Positions 26,125-35,875 are shown, numbered from the stretch's first letter. The stretch is DNA of 64,000 nucleotides from Methanospirillum stamsii (GCF_046244385.1 NZ_CP176366.1:2666001-2730000); one strand, 5' to 3'. Notes: generated by a model from the letters alone, not told the origin. Made by a program: numbers and translations.

Positions 26125-27783
26125 TCAGGACTCCGTCTTTGCTTCCTTTGTTACTGTTCGAAATGTTCCGGATGGAATTTTCATATCAAATCTGACCCCG
26201 GTGTCTTTTTCTCCATGTTCGGTTATGGTAATATTGGTAAGACTTAAAATTTCCCTGATAAGAAATAATCCAAGGCCGGTATTCTTCCCAAAACCCTTGG
26301 TAAAGATATTTTTTTTGTCTTTTTCATCAATTCCGATCCCATTATCTTCATACCTGAGAACCAGGTTATCTCCATTTTTCTTATACGAAAGGGTGATATC
26401 AGTTACCCGTTCTCCATGCCGGACTGAATTATCCACGAGGTTGTACAGGACTTTTTCAAGCATGGGATCTGCATAAATTTCTATGGATTCATCAGGCAGG
26501 TGGAGCGAGATGTCTGATAGAAGTGAACGAATACCTGATTTCTGCATGATCTCTGATACATCCTGCCATTTTGGTTCATGTAATCCAAGATCCTGGTATT
26601 GACGGGTAAAATCTATCAGGGTATGAATGTCTTCTGCCGATTGCAGGATTATTGATATCCAGCGTTTTTCCGGTTCATCAGAGATTTTTTTCTCTAATAA
26701 TTGCCCAAATGAAGTTATTATCATAATCCTGTTCAGGATATCATGACGGGTTATACTATTCAGAATGGAAAGCTGGTTATTTGCCTGGCTGATAGCATTC
26801 TGAACCCTTTTTATCTCGTCTATATCCTGAATCAAAAGGAGAGTATGGGTAATATTCCTGATACTGATCAATCGGATATGAAGTATAACATATCTCTTCT
26901 GTCCATCCGGAAGTTCAATGAGTGTTTCAATGGAAGATAATTTAGTTTCTTTCAGCTGAGTAATTGAGTCCTGATTGAACTCTGAAAAAATAATTAATTC
27001 ATCCAGTTTTTTTGTTATTATGTCTTCTTTTTTCAATCCAAAGTATTGTTCACATCCGGAATTTACTTCGAGTATGTGTCCGGTATCTGAGAGTATCAGA
27101 AGGGGATTTGGAACTTCATGGAAAAATGTGGAAAATTTTTCTTCTCTTCGTAAGATCTCCCGCTCAAGGGCTATTCGGTCGGTAATATCCACAAAAGCGG
27201 TAAAAATTGCTCTCTCTCCAAGAAAATCGATAACATTCGCTGACAGGGATGTGTATATGGTCCCCCTGGTTTTTGTATCAAAAGAAATTTCATAGCCAAA
27301 AACCTGTTTTTTTCCGGGCAAGGTATCTGAAAAATGTTCGGTTTTAATGATGCTTAAAAATTCTTCACTGATTTTTTTCTCTACGTTATCCTCAGGATTC
27401 TCTAAAAATAATATCTTTGCTTCCTTATTCATCACGAGGATTGAATTATCAAGATATTTTGTAACAATTATGGGAAATGGGGCATTTTCTACCATGGCCC
27501 TGCAATTTTCTGCATTTTCACATATCTCATTCATTGCATGCGCAAGTTTATTCTTCTGTAATATCTGGTAGTAGCGAATGAGAAAAGTGCTGTCAATAAT
27601 GGCCAGAACAACGATGAATGTGGTTGAAGTAAAGGTAAATTGGGTTACATGATCGATAAAGAACGTTCGCGACCACTGGTCTAAAAGCCACCAGTACGGA
27701 AAAAGGATTAGTGCAAACAGGATAGATATGAGAAATGCACCTGAAACTGGTTCTTTTCTCCAGGTGTTCCATCTCTCTTTCAT
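26125..27783 (-). CDS. Membrane PAS sensor histidine kinase
   Basis: The 552-residue protein has two N-terminal membrane helices (about residues 16-34 and 44-65) with a very short outside loop. Two PAS domains follow (centres near residues 120 and 240), and then a DHp-like helix with the phospho-acceptor candidate H in SITRHDILNR near 344. An HATPase domain has the N box LVDNSVRHG, DNGIGIDEKD and GFGKNTGLGLFLIREI. This architecture is common among methanogen orphan kinases. No response regulator is nearby. Its stop overlaps the frame of the MBL hydrolase, suggesting coupling. Confidence 0.9.
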   Translation of the reverse strand: MKERWNTWRKEPVSGAFLISILFALILFPYWWLLDQWSRTFFIDHVTQFTFTSTTFIVVLAIIDSTFLIRYYQILQKNKLAHAMNEICENAENCRAMVENAPFPIIVTKYLDNSILVMNKEAKILFLENPEDNVEKKISEEFLSIIKTEHFSDTLPGKKQVFGYEISFDTKTRGTIYTSLSANVIDFLGERAIFTAFVDITDRIALEREILRREEKFSTFFHEVPNPLLILSDTGHILEVNSGCEQYFGLKKEDIITKKLDELIIFSEFNQDSITQLKETKLSSIETLIELPDGQKRYVILHIRLISIRNITHTLLLIQDIDEIKRVQNAISQANNQLSILNSITRHDILNRIMIITSFGQLLEKKISDEPEKRWISIILQSAEDIHTLIDFTRQYQDLGLHEPKWQDVSEIMQKSGIRSLLSDISLHLPDESIEIYADPMLEKVLYNLVDNSVRHGERVTDITLSYKKNGDNLVLRYEDNGIGIDEKDKKNIFTKGFGKNTGLGLFLIREILSLTNITITEHGEKDTGVRFDMKIPSGTFRTVTKEAKTES

Positions 27784-27845
27784 GATACTGATACCTCTGG
27801 TTTTCAGGTAACAGTTAATATTCTTTTCTTACATATCTACTGTTT

Positions 27846-28448
27846 GTGGAACAGGATTTTTCATGTTGTAGTTCTCCAGTATTAGCCCGTCCTCCTTTCA
27901 TAATTTACCTGTCACTTTTCTTTCTTCTTGTCTGTATACAAACACTTGGGGCCAGATATTTCGTTTTTTCATATCCGGTAGTGCCAGGAGTATCTGCATT
28001 TTACCTGATTGTAGCAATAATGATTGTTTGTGCGTTATGGTTTGGAGTAATTGGCATTTGCGCAGCGTATTTCGGGTGTGTGATCGGTGCAGGAATGTTA
28101 AGTGGTCTTCCATTCAGTGTTTCATTATATTGGTCCTTTGCAGATTTATGGCAGGTTCTTATCCCGTACCTGGCATTCAGACACTTCCATGTTCATACCG
28201 CTCTCATCAGTCGGCGTGATATCGGTATTTTTATCATCTCATGTGTAATCATCAACAATCTTATCGGAGCAGTCTGGGGAGCATACACTCTTGAAATCGG
28301 AGGTATTATCAGTCATGCCCAGGTAGCAGGCACAATATTCAGATGGTTCGTAACAAATAGCGTAGTTTGTGGAATACTTGTCCCGGTCCTGTTAGTATTT
28401 GTTACTCCGTGGATGAAAACCCATGAATTGTATCTGGGAGTCGAATAA
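27846..28448 (+). CDS. MASE1-like integral membrane protein without an output domain
   Basis: The 200-residue protein has about six membrane helices (for example FIIYLSLFFLLVCIQTLGARYF, YLIVAIMIVCALWFGVIGICAAYFG and IGIFIISCVIINNLIGAVWG). The pattern resembles the MASE1-type sensor domain, which normally precedes kinase or cyclase outputs; here nothing follows it. It starts with GTG at 27846, divergent from the PAS kinase by 62 bp and 13 bp ahead of the PHP gene, so it may work with either. Function is inferred only. Confidence 0.6.
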   Translation: MEQDFSCCSSPVLARPPFIIYLSLFFLLVCIQTLGARYFVFSYPVVPGVSAFYLIVAIMIVCALWFGVIGICAAYFGCVIGAGMLSGLPFSVSLYWSFADLWQVLIPYLAFRHFHVHTALISRRDIGIFIISCVIINNLIGAVWGAYTLEIGGIISHAQVAGTIFRWFVTNSVVCGILVPVLLVFVTPWMKTHELYLGVE

Positions 28449-28461
28449 AGGGTACTAAAAA

Positions 28462-29364
28462 ATGCCGGATCACCAGGGTAATATCAGGTACATTAAACCC
28501 GATTTCAGATTGCTTCGAGAAGAAGGTTACTATCCGGTTGATATGCATCTGCATACGACTCATTCGGATGGATTAACAAGAATTCCGGAGCTTATAAAGT
28601 ATGCCTCCAGACATGACATCGGTTTTTCTATTACCGATCATAACGAGATTAGCGGTTCACTCTGTGCAATATCCAATCGATCTGACCGCCTGATTATTCC
28701 CGGCACTGAACTTGAAACACTGGAAGGGCCACATCTGCTTTTTTATTTCTATACTCCGGAGGATATGCAGGAATTTTTTAAGGATTTTTCCCGGGAAAGG
28801 AGTAAAAAAAGACCTGGTCTTATGGAAAACCTTCCGGTTATGGAGTGTCTGGATCTTGCCAAACCATTTTCCGGTCTTCGGATTGCTGCTCATCCGTTCG
28901 GATATTTTGGAATTAACCGGGGAGTCCTGAAGTGTGCTGAAAAACAGATGCTTCCCGGAGTTCTTGATAATATAGATGGTATCGAGGTTATATGCGGGGG
29001 GATGATAAAAAGTCTTAATGAGCGGGCGATTTCTTATGCAGGAGAACACGATATTCCCTTCACAGGCGGTTCTGATGCACACATTCTTTCAGATGTTGGG
29101 AATGTGATAACAGCGGTTCAGGCAGAAACGGTTGAAGAATTTTTGGATGGAATAAAGAAGAGAAAAAATCTCGTAATTGGAAAACCTGGTGGATACATGT
29201 CCAGGGGGGCTACTGCCGGTGTAATTGCCTGGAGTTTTGTCCCGTACTCTTTATCGATGCTGGGTGCTCATTATTCGGTTCAAAAAAGAAGGACTTCCCA
29301 TCTGGTGTCTTTGTATCGGCACAAGGTAGCAGGTTTTCAAAAAAAGAAAGAGAAGTGGCCTTAA
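28462..29364 (+). CDS. PHP-domain phosphoesterase
   Basis: The 300-residue protein has the four PHP motifs: DMHLHTTHSDG near residue 28, TDHNEISG near 58, GTELETLEGPHL near 80 and AAHPFGYFG near 140, with GSDAH near 201. These bind two or three metals for phosphate ester hydrolysis. Relatives include histidinol phosphatase and polymerase-linked domains, but this stand-alone form has no fixed substrate. The C-terminal 60 residues contain a possible membrane-associated stretch. It follows the MASE1-like gene by 13 bp and converges on the cardiolipin synthase with a 4-bp overlap. Confidence 0.85.
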   Translation: MPDHQGNIRYIKPDFRLLREEGYYPVDMHLHTTHSDGLTRIPELIKYASRHDIGFSITDHNEISGSLCAISNRSDRLIIPGTELETLEGPHLLFYFYTPEDMQEFFKDFSRERSKKRPGLMENLPVMECLDLAKPFSGLRIAAHPFGYFGINRGVLKCAEKQMLPGVLDNIDGIEVICGGMIKSLNERAISYAGEHDIPFTGGSDAHILSDVGNVITAVQAETVEEFLDGIKKRKNLVIGKPGGYMSRGATAGVIAWSFVPYSLSMLGAHYSVQKRRTSHLVSLYRHKVAGFQKKKEKWP

Positions 29365-30833
29365 AGAAGGGGAGAGAAGAGCCGTGATATTGACTGTTTT
29401 ATTTTTATTTTTCGGGGCAATGCTGCAAACCGCTCTGGTGTCAGTTCGGTGCATACACGTAAATCCTCAATAAAATATTGCTTGAGTTCCCGTGCAACCT
29501 CGTGATCATATATGATTGCATTTGTCTCAAAGTTCAGCCGGAAACTTCTGACATCCCAGTTAGCACTCCCGACAGATGCAGCAACCTCATCAACGACGAT
29601 TGTTTTTGCATGAATAAAACCGGTGTCATAGGTGTATGCCCTGACACCTGCATCCAGGAGTTGTTCGATATAGGAATATCCGGCCCAGTATACGAACCAG
29701 TGATCCGGTTTTGCCGGCATCATGATCCTGACATCAATTCCGGAAAGAGCAGCTATTCGGAGAGCATCCATGATACTTTCATCCGGAATAAAATACGGGG
29801 TCTGAAGATATACTGAATCGGTCGCAAGTGAGATGAGTTTGAGATATGATTCCTTGACCGGGTTCCAGTAGGTATCCGGACCGCCAGAAACAATCTGCAC
29901 CGGGACTTGTGATGAGACCGGTTGAATCTGTTCCGGATAATACCTTGATTCGTAATGGATTTTATCATCCTTTGAAGCATAGTTCCAGTCCAGGAAGAAA
30001 CGGATCTGCATCGCAAGAACTGCATGTCCGGTTATCTGAACGGCTGTGTCTCTCCATGGTGCCCATTCGGGAACACGGCTTAGATAATCATCCCCAATAT
30101 TAAATCCGCCAATAAACCCGGTTTTACCGTCGATAACTGCAATCTTCCGGTGATTACGGTAATTCAGGCGGGGATGTGAGATATTCATAAGCGATGGGAA
30201 GAATAATGCAAGTTTTCCGCCCGCTTTCAGGTAGGGTTCAAAAAAAGATTTCCGGGGCCCTGCTGCACCAAGACCGTCACCAAGAAACCTGACCGTAACA
30301 CCTGCCTTTGCCCGTTCGGTTAATGCTGCAAAGATCTCATTTCCGATTTCATCATCTTTCAGGATATAGTATTCCAGGTGAATATGATCCTCTGCATTCC
30401 GGATGGCCTCTAAAAGAGCTTTGAATTTTTCATTTCCATCAACAAAGACCCTAACCGAATTACATAATGTGACCGGTGCTTTGTTGCTTTCCATCAGCAT
30501 GTACATCATACGCTTATACTGATAGGAAATCCGGGTTAATGCAGTGAGATCCTGGGAGAATAATTCATTTTTCTGAGATTCTATGATGTCTGTAAGCGTT
30601 TCGTCATCTTCCTTCTTGACTCTGAACATCCGGTCCCGGTAAAAACTCTGGCCTACAAAGAGATAGAGAATAAATCCTATAATCGGAAGGAGGAACAGAG
30701 CCATAAGCCATGCAATGGTTGCAGTCGGGTTTTTTCGTTCGATAAAAACAACCGTTATTGCAAAAAGGATGTTTATGATAAATATAACCGGGAAGATAAA
30801 ATCATTGAGGAATAGAAAAATATCGGAGATCAT
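29361..30833 (-). CDS. cls: Cardiolipin synthase / PLD-family phospholipid synthase
   Basis: The 490-residue protein starts with two membrane helices (IFLFLNDFIFPVIFIINILFA; IAWLMALFLLPIIGFILYLFVG) and has two HKD motifs, HRKIAVIDGKTGFIGG near residue 236 and HAKTIVVDEVAASVGSAN near 419. Bacterial-type Cls joins two phosphatidylglycerols to cardiolipin. In archaea homologues make cardiolipin-like lipids from archaetidylglycerol. All catalytic residues are present and the length is standard. It appears monocistronic. Confidence 0.92.
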   Translation of the reverse strand: MISDIFLFLNDFIFPVIFIINILFAITVVFIERKNPTATIAWLMALFLLPIIGFILYLFVGQSFYRDRMFRVKKEDDETLTDIIESQKNELFSQDLTALTRISYQYKRMMYMLMESNKAPVTLCNSVRVFVDGNEKFKALLEAIRNAEDHIHLEYYILKDDEIGNEIFAALTERAKAGVTVRFLGDGLGAAGPRKSFFEPYLKAGGKLALFFPSLMNISHPRLNYRNHRKIAVIDGKTGFIGGFNIGDDYLSRVPEWAPWRDTAVQITGHAVLAMQIRFFLDWNYASKDDKIHYESRYYPEQIQPVSSQVPVQIVSGGPDTYWNPVKESYLKLISLATDSVYLQTPYFIPDESIMDALRIAALSGIDVRIMMPAKPDHWFVYWAGYSYIEQLLDAGVRAYTYDTGFIHAKTIVVDEVAASVGSANWDVRSFRLNFETNAIIYDHEVARELKQYFIEDLRVCTELTPERFAALPRKIKIKQSISRLFSPLL

Positions 30834-31085
30834 AGAATGTAGTATCTATCATTCTCTTTGGATAGAAGGTTATGCTTCAAGCAAATGATATGATCATTAT
30901 CAGTAGATTACCTGCTGAATAATAATTATAAATATAATGATTATGAATGTAATTATTGTTGAATTATAAGTAGTCTACTTTACTCTCAACTAAATATGAA
31001 TCCTTTGGTTATACAATAATCTTTTTAATAACTGATTATTCCATTATCTATATTATCCCGGGTAATCCATGTATTCTTTAGATTT

Positions 31086-31931
31086 ATGAATCAGAACTAT
31101 CATATTCGAAATCTTACTCCGGATGAGGTAATTATTCCGATTGAATGGGCTCGTGATGAAGGCTGGAACCCTGGTCTTCATGATGCACAGTCTCATTACC
31201 CGGTGGATCCTTCAGGCTGGTTCTGTGCTGAACTGGATGAAGAGATAATCGGGACTGCGGTTGCTGTCAATTATGACGCCGAATTTTCGTTTGCTGGGTT
31301 TTATATCGTAAAGGAACAGTTCAGGGATTATGGGGTGGGCTGGGATCTGGTCCGGGCAATCAATACCCATATCGGAGAGAGAAATCTTGGAATTGACGGG
31401 GTGTTTGAGATGCAGGAGAAATACCGGGAGAAGATGGGAATGCTATTTGCATACCGGAATATCCGGTGGCAGGGTATTGCATCCGGGATAGAGCAGCCGG
31501 ATCTGGTCTTGGCAACCAAGGTTCCCTTTGATTCACTGCTCCGGTATGATACCGCTCATTTTCCGGCTGAAAGAAAAATATTTCTCGAAAACTGGATACG
31601 TCAGCCTGAAGGAACAGCACTGGTAAAATTAGGAAAGGATGAGGATATTCATGGGTACGGGGTTATCCGTAAATGTTATGAGGGTTATAAGATTGGTCCA
31701 ATATTTGCCGATAATCCTCTTAGCGCAGACGAGATTTTTGAAGGGTTGACCACAATGGTGCCCGGGGAGCTAATATTTTTCGACACCCCTGAACCGAATA
31801 CTGCAGCAGTCCTGATGGCACAAAAACGAAAGATGACAGAGGTTTTTGGCACTGCACGGATGTATACAAAAATGATTCCAAGTCTTCCGGTTCATGAGAT
31901 ATTCGGAGTTACTACGTTTGAACTGGGATAA
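31086..31931 (+). CDS. GNAT-family N-acetyltransferase with a C-terminal extension
   Basis: The 281-residue protein begins with a GNAT fold (YHIRNLTPDEVIIPIEWARDEGWNPG; the motif A-like FAGFYIVKEQFRDYGVGWDL near residue 61). Residues 160-281 form a second, GNAT-like half (GTALVKLGKDEDIHGYGVIRKC). This tandem layout matches the YitH / DUF1248 group. Substrate is unknown. The gene follows an AT-rich region of about 250 bp with several TATA-like stretches. Confidence 0.8.
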   Translation: MNQNYHIRNLTPDEVIIPIEWARDEGWNPGLHDAQSHYPVDPSGWFCAELDEEIIGTAVAVNYDAEFSFAGFYIVKEQFRDYGVGWDLVRAINTHIGERNLGIDGVFEMQEKYREKMGMLFAYRNIRWQGIASGIEQPDLVLATKVPFDSLLRYDTAHFPAERKIFLENWIRQPEGTALVKLGKDEDIHGYGVIRKCYEGYKIGPIFADNPLSADEIFEGLTTMVPGELIFFDTPEPNTAAVLMAQKRKMTEVFGTARMYTKMIPSLPVHEIFGVTTFELG

Positions 31932-32091
31932 TGTCTGATTGCTTTCTTATTTCTTAAATTTCGTATTTTTTCCATATTTCTTTAACCAGATAAAATCTAT
32001 CCATTGATATTCTGAAAAATCTTATCTTTTCGTCATATTCTCTGAGTAAATATAGATCATTTTCGGTAATTTATTAACAGATTATATTGTT

Positions 32092-32478
32092 TTATTGGGA
32101 ATTAAAGGGATTAATAATTTCTATTCCTGTAATTGAGTTAAAATCTTTGCAATTTCTTGTCACCAAGGTCGCTGATAGATTGATAGCCGTGGCAGCAATA
32201 ACCGCATCAGGAAGTTTAATATTTGTTTTTCGTCGAAGACGAATGGTGTGAGCAGCTACTGCTTCATCAACAGGAATTATTGTTCCATATTTCAGGAGAT
32301 CATTGGTCATTCTATAACTTTCTTGGGTGTGTTTATTCCATCCTAATACTTCTATTTTGGTTATTATTGAGATAAAAAATGAGGAGATAAGTATTTTTTT
32401 AATATTTATGAGCACGTCATCAGAGGCAGATGCAGTGATAAAATAAATAAGAATATTTGAATCAATAAGATATCTCAT
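32092..32478 (-). CDS. vapC: PIN-domain toxin (VapC)
   Basis: The 128-residue protein keeps all PIN residues: the first Asp in YLIDSNILIYF near residue 5, Glu in ITKIEVLGW near 45, Asp in KLPDAVIAATA near 89 and Asp in TRNCKDF near 112. It is therefore expected to be an active RNase. The ATG at 32478 overlaps the antitoxin stop in ATGA, with GGGAAAGG as ribosome site. An in-frame start four codons earlier (32490) is less likely. In contrast to other pairs in this window, this toxin looks intact. Confidence 0.88.
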   Translation of the reverse strand: MRYLIDSNILIYFITASASDDVLINIKKILISSFFISIITKIEVLGWNKHTQESYRMTNDLLKYGTIIPVDEAVAAHTIRLRRKTNIKLPDAVIAATAINLSATLVTRNCKDFNSITGIEIINPFNSQ

Positions 32479-32699
32479 ATCCTTTCCCATTCATCTCTCA
32501 TGTTTTTGATCTCTCTGTCAAGTTCTTCAAAAGTTCCAGTATAATGAATAATCCCCATGTATTTTGTTGGGTCAAATTTTTCCTTTTCGGAAATTTTCCC
32601 TTTAATAATTAATTCAATATCCTCACTCCATGCAGATATTGGAATAATAACATCAGTCCGATTTCCATTTTGATCATAAAGATATCGAATCTCAATCAT
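32475..32699 (-). CDS. Antitoxin partner of VapC
   Basis: The 74-residue protein begins MIEIRYLYDQNGNRTDVIIPISAW, a beta-rich head like a small VapB/Phd-type or YefM-like DNA-binding unit, and ends in a charged helix (TFEELDREIKNMRDEWERI) suited to bind the toxin. The family is not certain; the role follows from the 4-bp overlap with the PIN gene. Expected to autoregulate the operon. Confidence 0.7.
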   Translation of the reverse strand: MIEIRYLYDQNGNRTDVIIPISAWSEDIELIIKGKISEKEKFDPTKYMGIIHYTGTFEELDREIKNMRDEWERI

Positions 32700-32893
32700 T
32701 TGACTCAGGTTCTCTCCTTTGATGTTTGATAAATAATAAGATTATTCATATTATCTATTTATCTCTCTACCTTACTTTTTTATTAGTCTTCCTTCTATCG
32801 AGGAAAGGTTTTTATGAATAATTATTTTGGGTATACTGGTGAATACTCAGGTCGAAAATTACTATTCGATGTAATTTTAGTCGTTCCGGGTTA

Positions 32894-33430
32894 ATGTTTA
32901 AACTATTTGAAAATAATATTAACTCATTGGAAAACCGATTCAATGTAAAACATCATCTTGAATTTTCATATGGAGATCTTTGGTATATGCAGAATGGATT
33001 AATCGAGTCTAATATAAATCTAATAAGATCAAAAACTCCTGAAATTGCTGTTAAGATAGATACTGGTATTGAATGGCTGTTTTCAAGGCCCTGGTCGCAA
33101 AAAATTGATTTTATTATTTTCTATGGATCTGTAGCCCTGGGACATTTTAGACCTGATTCTGACATAGATCTGGTAATTGGAATACAGGGAAGTCAGGAAA
33201 ATCTTATTAGCATTAATAAGGAGATTGCTTTATCAGGACCTTTTGATGATCTGGATATCCGGATTTTTGAAAATCTTCCGGTTTATATCCAAAAAGATGC
33301 ACTTCGTGGAATCATTCTGTTTTGTAAAGATTTTACATACCTTTCAGATCTTGCATACAAAACAATAAAAAATTACGATGCCTTTAGGCCATATCTTGAT
33401 GATTATACCGGAGCGGTTCCACTTTCATGA
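32894..33430 (+). CDS. Nucleotidyltransferase of a HEPN/MNT pair
   Basis: The 178-residue protein contains IIFYGSVALGHFRPDSDIDLVI near residue 75, the GS...DxD motif of polymerase-beta-type nucleotidyltransferases, plus DDLDIRIF near 116 for the third acidic residue. It has an additional N-terminal helix-rich segment of about 60 residues. MNT proteins neutralise a HEPN partner by contact or AMPylation. The stop overlaps the HEPN start by 4 bp (ATGA). The frame is intact while its HEPN partner is decayed. Confidence 0.82.
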   Translation: MFKLFENNINSLENRFNVKHHLEFSYGDLWYMQNGLIESNINLIRSKTPEIAVKIDTGIEWLFSRPWSQKIDFIIFYGSVALGHFRPDSDIDLVIGIQGSQENLISINKEIALSGPFDDLDIRIFENLPVYIQKDALRGIILFCKDFTYLSDLAYKTIKNYDAFRPYLDDYTGAVPLS

Positions 33431-33860
33431 AGACCGGAAAGTTGCGATCAGAAGCAATGAGAATTATACTTGCAATAATTGCTGATAGTATCGACCTCGT
33501 TACTTCTCATCTCCCGCCAGATCTGAAAATATTTAAAAATCTCGGATTGGTGAAGGATGGTATCTATAAACGGGTGGAGTATTCAATTGAGAATGTTCTT
33601 GATATTTGTGCAATGATTAATGCAGATTTAAAATTCGGGATCCCTGAATCTGAAGATGACATCCTCTCTACCTTGATACAACATCATGTCCTTGATAAGT
33701 CTCTTGGTGAAGAAGTCAGGCAGATGAAGGTTTAGAAATATTGTTGTTTACTGATATGGAAATATTGATGATCAGATTGCATATAATTCTTACTCAAAAT
33801 CTCACCTCGTTTGAGAGATTCAGGATTCGGGTATTAGAATTTATACGCGAATGTGATTAG
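33427..33860 (+). pseudogene. HEPN (HepT/DUF86) toxin, frameshifted and mutated
   Basis: The first frame (to 33735) encodes 102 residues typical of HepT, from RSEAMRIILAIIADSI to DKSLGEEVRQMKV, then stops. The family continues in a second frame as FRNIVVY-stop-YGNIDDQIAYN (33735-33790), where the RNase motif RNxxxHxY would be expected. The His codon is TAC and the next Arg codon has become TGA. A third frame supplies the C-terminus LTSFERFRIRVLEFIRECD to a TAG at 33858-33860. Two frameshifts, a nonsense codon and loss of the catalytic His make it a dead toxin. It is coupled to the intact nucleotidyltransferase. Confidence 0.85.
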
Positions 33861-33880
33861 GCTGGTTATTTTTTAATTAT

Positions 33881-35369
33881 AACCCAAGTTTGCCATTAAC
33901 TAAAAATATATGTGTTCTTAGTGATGTTTGAATCGACCAAAATGCAAACAAAACTAAGAACCAATGAAATTGAGCCGAATGAAAATATATCCTTTCCTAT
34001 CGGCACCATATTCCTCGTTGATAAGCTATATGAAGTCCTGAACTTTCGCGAAATTTTCGGGAAACACAAGACAAGGGGTATCGATATCAACGATTTACTT
34101 CGAGCCCTCATCAGCTACAAATTAACTGATAACTTCAGCATAAAACGGTCTCACGACTGGATCAACCGACCTGAAGTGCTTGACGAATTTTCCCTCCCCC
34201 CCTTCAGCGAAAGAACGCTTTACCGTGTCCTTGAAATCCTTGGTTCTACCCGTGAAGAAATCATCTCTGACATCCAGGATGTACTTTTTTCCAGGTACGA
34301 TTTTGAGCATACCAACATCAACATGGACTGGACCAGCCTAGTCCTTCATGGCAAGGAGGCCCGGCTTGGAAAGTATGGATACAGCCGTGATCATCGGCCC
34401 GATAAAAAACAGATCACGGTTGGCGTTACAGAACTTTCAGACCCGATAAATATCCCAATTGGGATGACAATCGAACCTGGCAATCTCAATGATCAGAGCC
34501 ACTTCAAGAAGACATATCAGCAGTCAAATAACCGGCTAAGAGAGGGATCTCTGGTGATATTCGATAAAGGAGCGAACAGTGTCGATAATATCCAGTTGAT
34601 CCGGGCAGATAATCTCCAGTACATCACCGGAAAGAAACTCAACAAGAGCGATGACAAGATAATCGCGAAGTTTGAAACCTATAATCCTCAGATAATTGAT
34701 GAGGAATCAGGTATTCGCGGAATTAAAATCGAGAAGCCGAACAGTACAAACTATCTTTACTTCTCGAAAAAACTGCAGAAAGAGCAGCTGGAATCCAGAG
34801 CTCGAAAAGTTGTTCGAGAGATAAAAGAAGCAAAGGCCATTCAGGAGAGTATTGACAAGAATAAAGCCCTTCCAAAGCGATTCAGAATAAACAATCTTCT
34901 TGTGGATGTAGATTACTCTATCCAGACAAAGCTAATGGAACTCTCCGAAGATGATGCCGTCAAGTTTCTTGAAGAAAAGTTCATCAATGGTAGAGAGGGA
35001 TTTTTCTGCCTGAAATCGAGTAAGAATTAGACACTTACTGAAGCCCTTCTGACCTATCGGAAGAAGGACTCGATTGAGAAGATATTCAACTCTCTCAAGA
35101 ACGAGATCGAGATCAAACCATTACGCGTATGGACCGATAACAGTATTTACGGAGCATTAATCATTGGGTTTATCGTACAGGTATTTGTCTCACTAATCCG
35201 ATTTGAGATCCCAGACCTGAAGCATACGTCAACGAAATTCATCAAAACGACGCTATCGAATTTGACAGTTACGATTGATTCGTGGATGAGGAAGACAAAA
35301 AAGTTCATTCACTCCAATTTTGATGCCATCAACACCATAATTTTAGACCATAATTGGGTTGTTACATGA
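33881..35369 (+). mobile_element. IS element of the IS4/IS1634 type, probably immobile
   Basis: A transposase frame fills the element. Imperfect inverted repeats may mark the ends: AACCCAA at 33881-33887 and TTGGGTT at 35354-35360, with scattered matches beyond. The right copy lies just before the last stop codon, so the exact ends are uncertain, and no target duplication is evident. Insertion lies 20 bp after the dead HEPN gene and before an ATPase fragment. Confidence 0.6.
33912..35369 (+). pseudogene. DDE transposase interrupted by one TAG
   Basis: A frame of 485 codons encodes an IS1634-like (IS4 superfamily) transposase. It includes NMDWTSLVLHGKEA near residue 136 for the first Asp, VIFDKGANSVDNIQ near 215 for the second, and YRKKDSIEKIFNSLK near 382, which contains the catalytic Glu with the Y-R-E-K pattern. 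A single TAG at 35028-35030 (codon 373) lies between the second Asp and the Glu. The sequence before and after it reads as continuous family sequence (CLKSSKN, then TLTEALLTYR). A TTG-to-TAG change is the simplest origin. The truncated 372-residue product lacks the catalytic Glu. Confidence 0.85.
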
Positions 35370-35473
35370 AATTTTGGTCGAAAAACGCCACCTGTCAAAT
35401 ATCATTTCCCGATGAAATTCTGAAAAATTTTGATCATGATAGTGAACGATCTCATTGACTGTATGAAGTCAAA

Positions 35474-35779
35474 GTGGCAAAGTTAGGTTATAGATTTAAT
35501 CATGGGAGGGATAGTAATCTCTACTTCTGGTGCAACAAGGGAGGAAAGGAAATTGACTGTCTTATTGATAGATCCGGAATTGAATTAATTCCTGTGGAGA
35601 TTAAGGCGGGAAGGACGATATTTATGGAATATTTTAAGAATATAAAGTATAGGAATAAGTTGTCAGGGCAGGTTCCTGAACGTTCGTTTGTAGTTTATGG
35701 CGGAGACCAGGATCAACAGAGAACTCAAGGCCGGATAATATCGTTTTCCTTCCTTGATCCGGTGACGGAATTGCTATAA
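35474..35779 (+). pseudogene. C-terminal fragment of a DUF4143 ATPase
   Basis: The 101 residues correspond to the DUF4143 nuclease-like tail of AAA+DUF4143 proteins: NLYFWCNKGGKEIDCLIDRSG and IPVEIKAGRTIFMEYFKNI, with the D...E-x-K pattern seen in PD-(D/E)xK folds. The AAA domain and middle region are absent; the sequence just upstream is the IS element. A complete relative is at 62.2-63.5 kb. It may be expressed from the GTG but should be non-functional. Confidence 0.75.
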
Positions 35780-35875
35780 TAAAAGATGGCTCCTTCATGA
35801 GTCTTTTTCTATCTTTTTTCAAGATAAAACCGCTTAATTCATATCATTATTTATCCAATCGTTCTGGTTCATCTC

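Noticed and set aside
35028..35030. TAG read as a pyrrolysine codon
   Set aside because: A single-base change from TTG explains it, and nothing in the window (pyl genes) supports pyrrolysine use.
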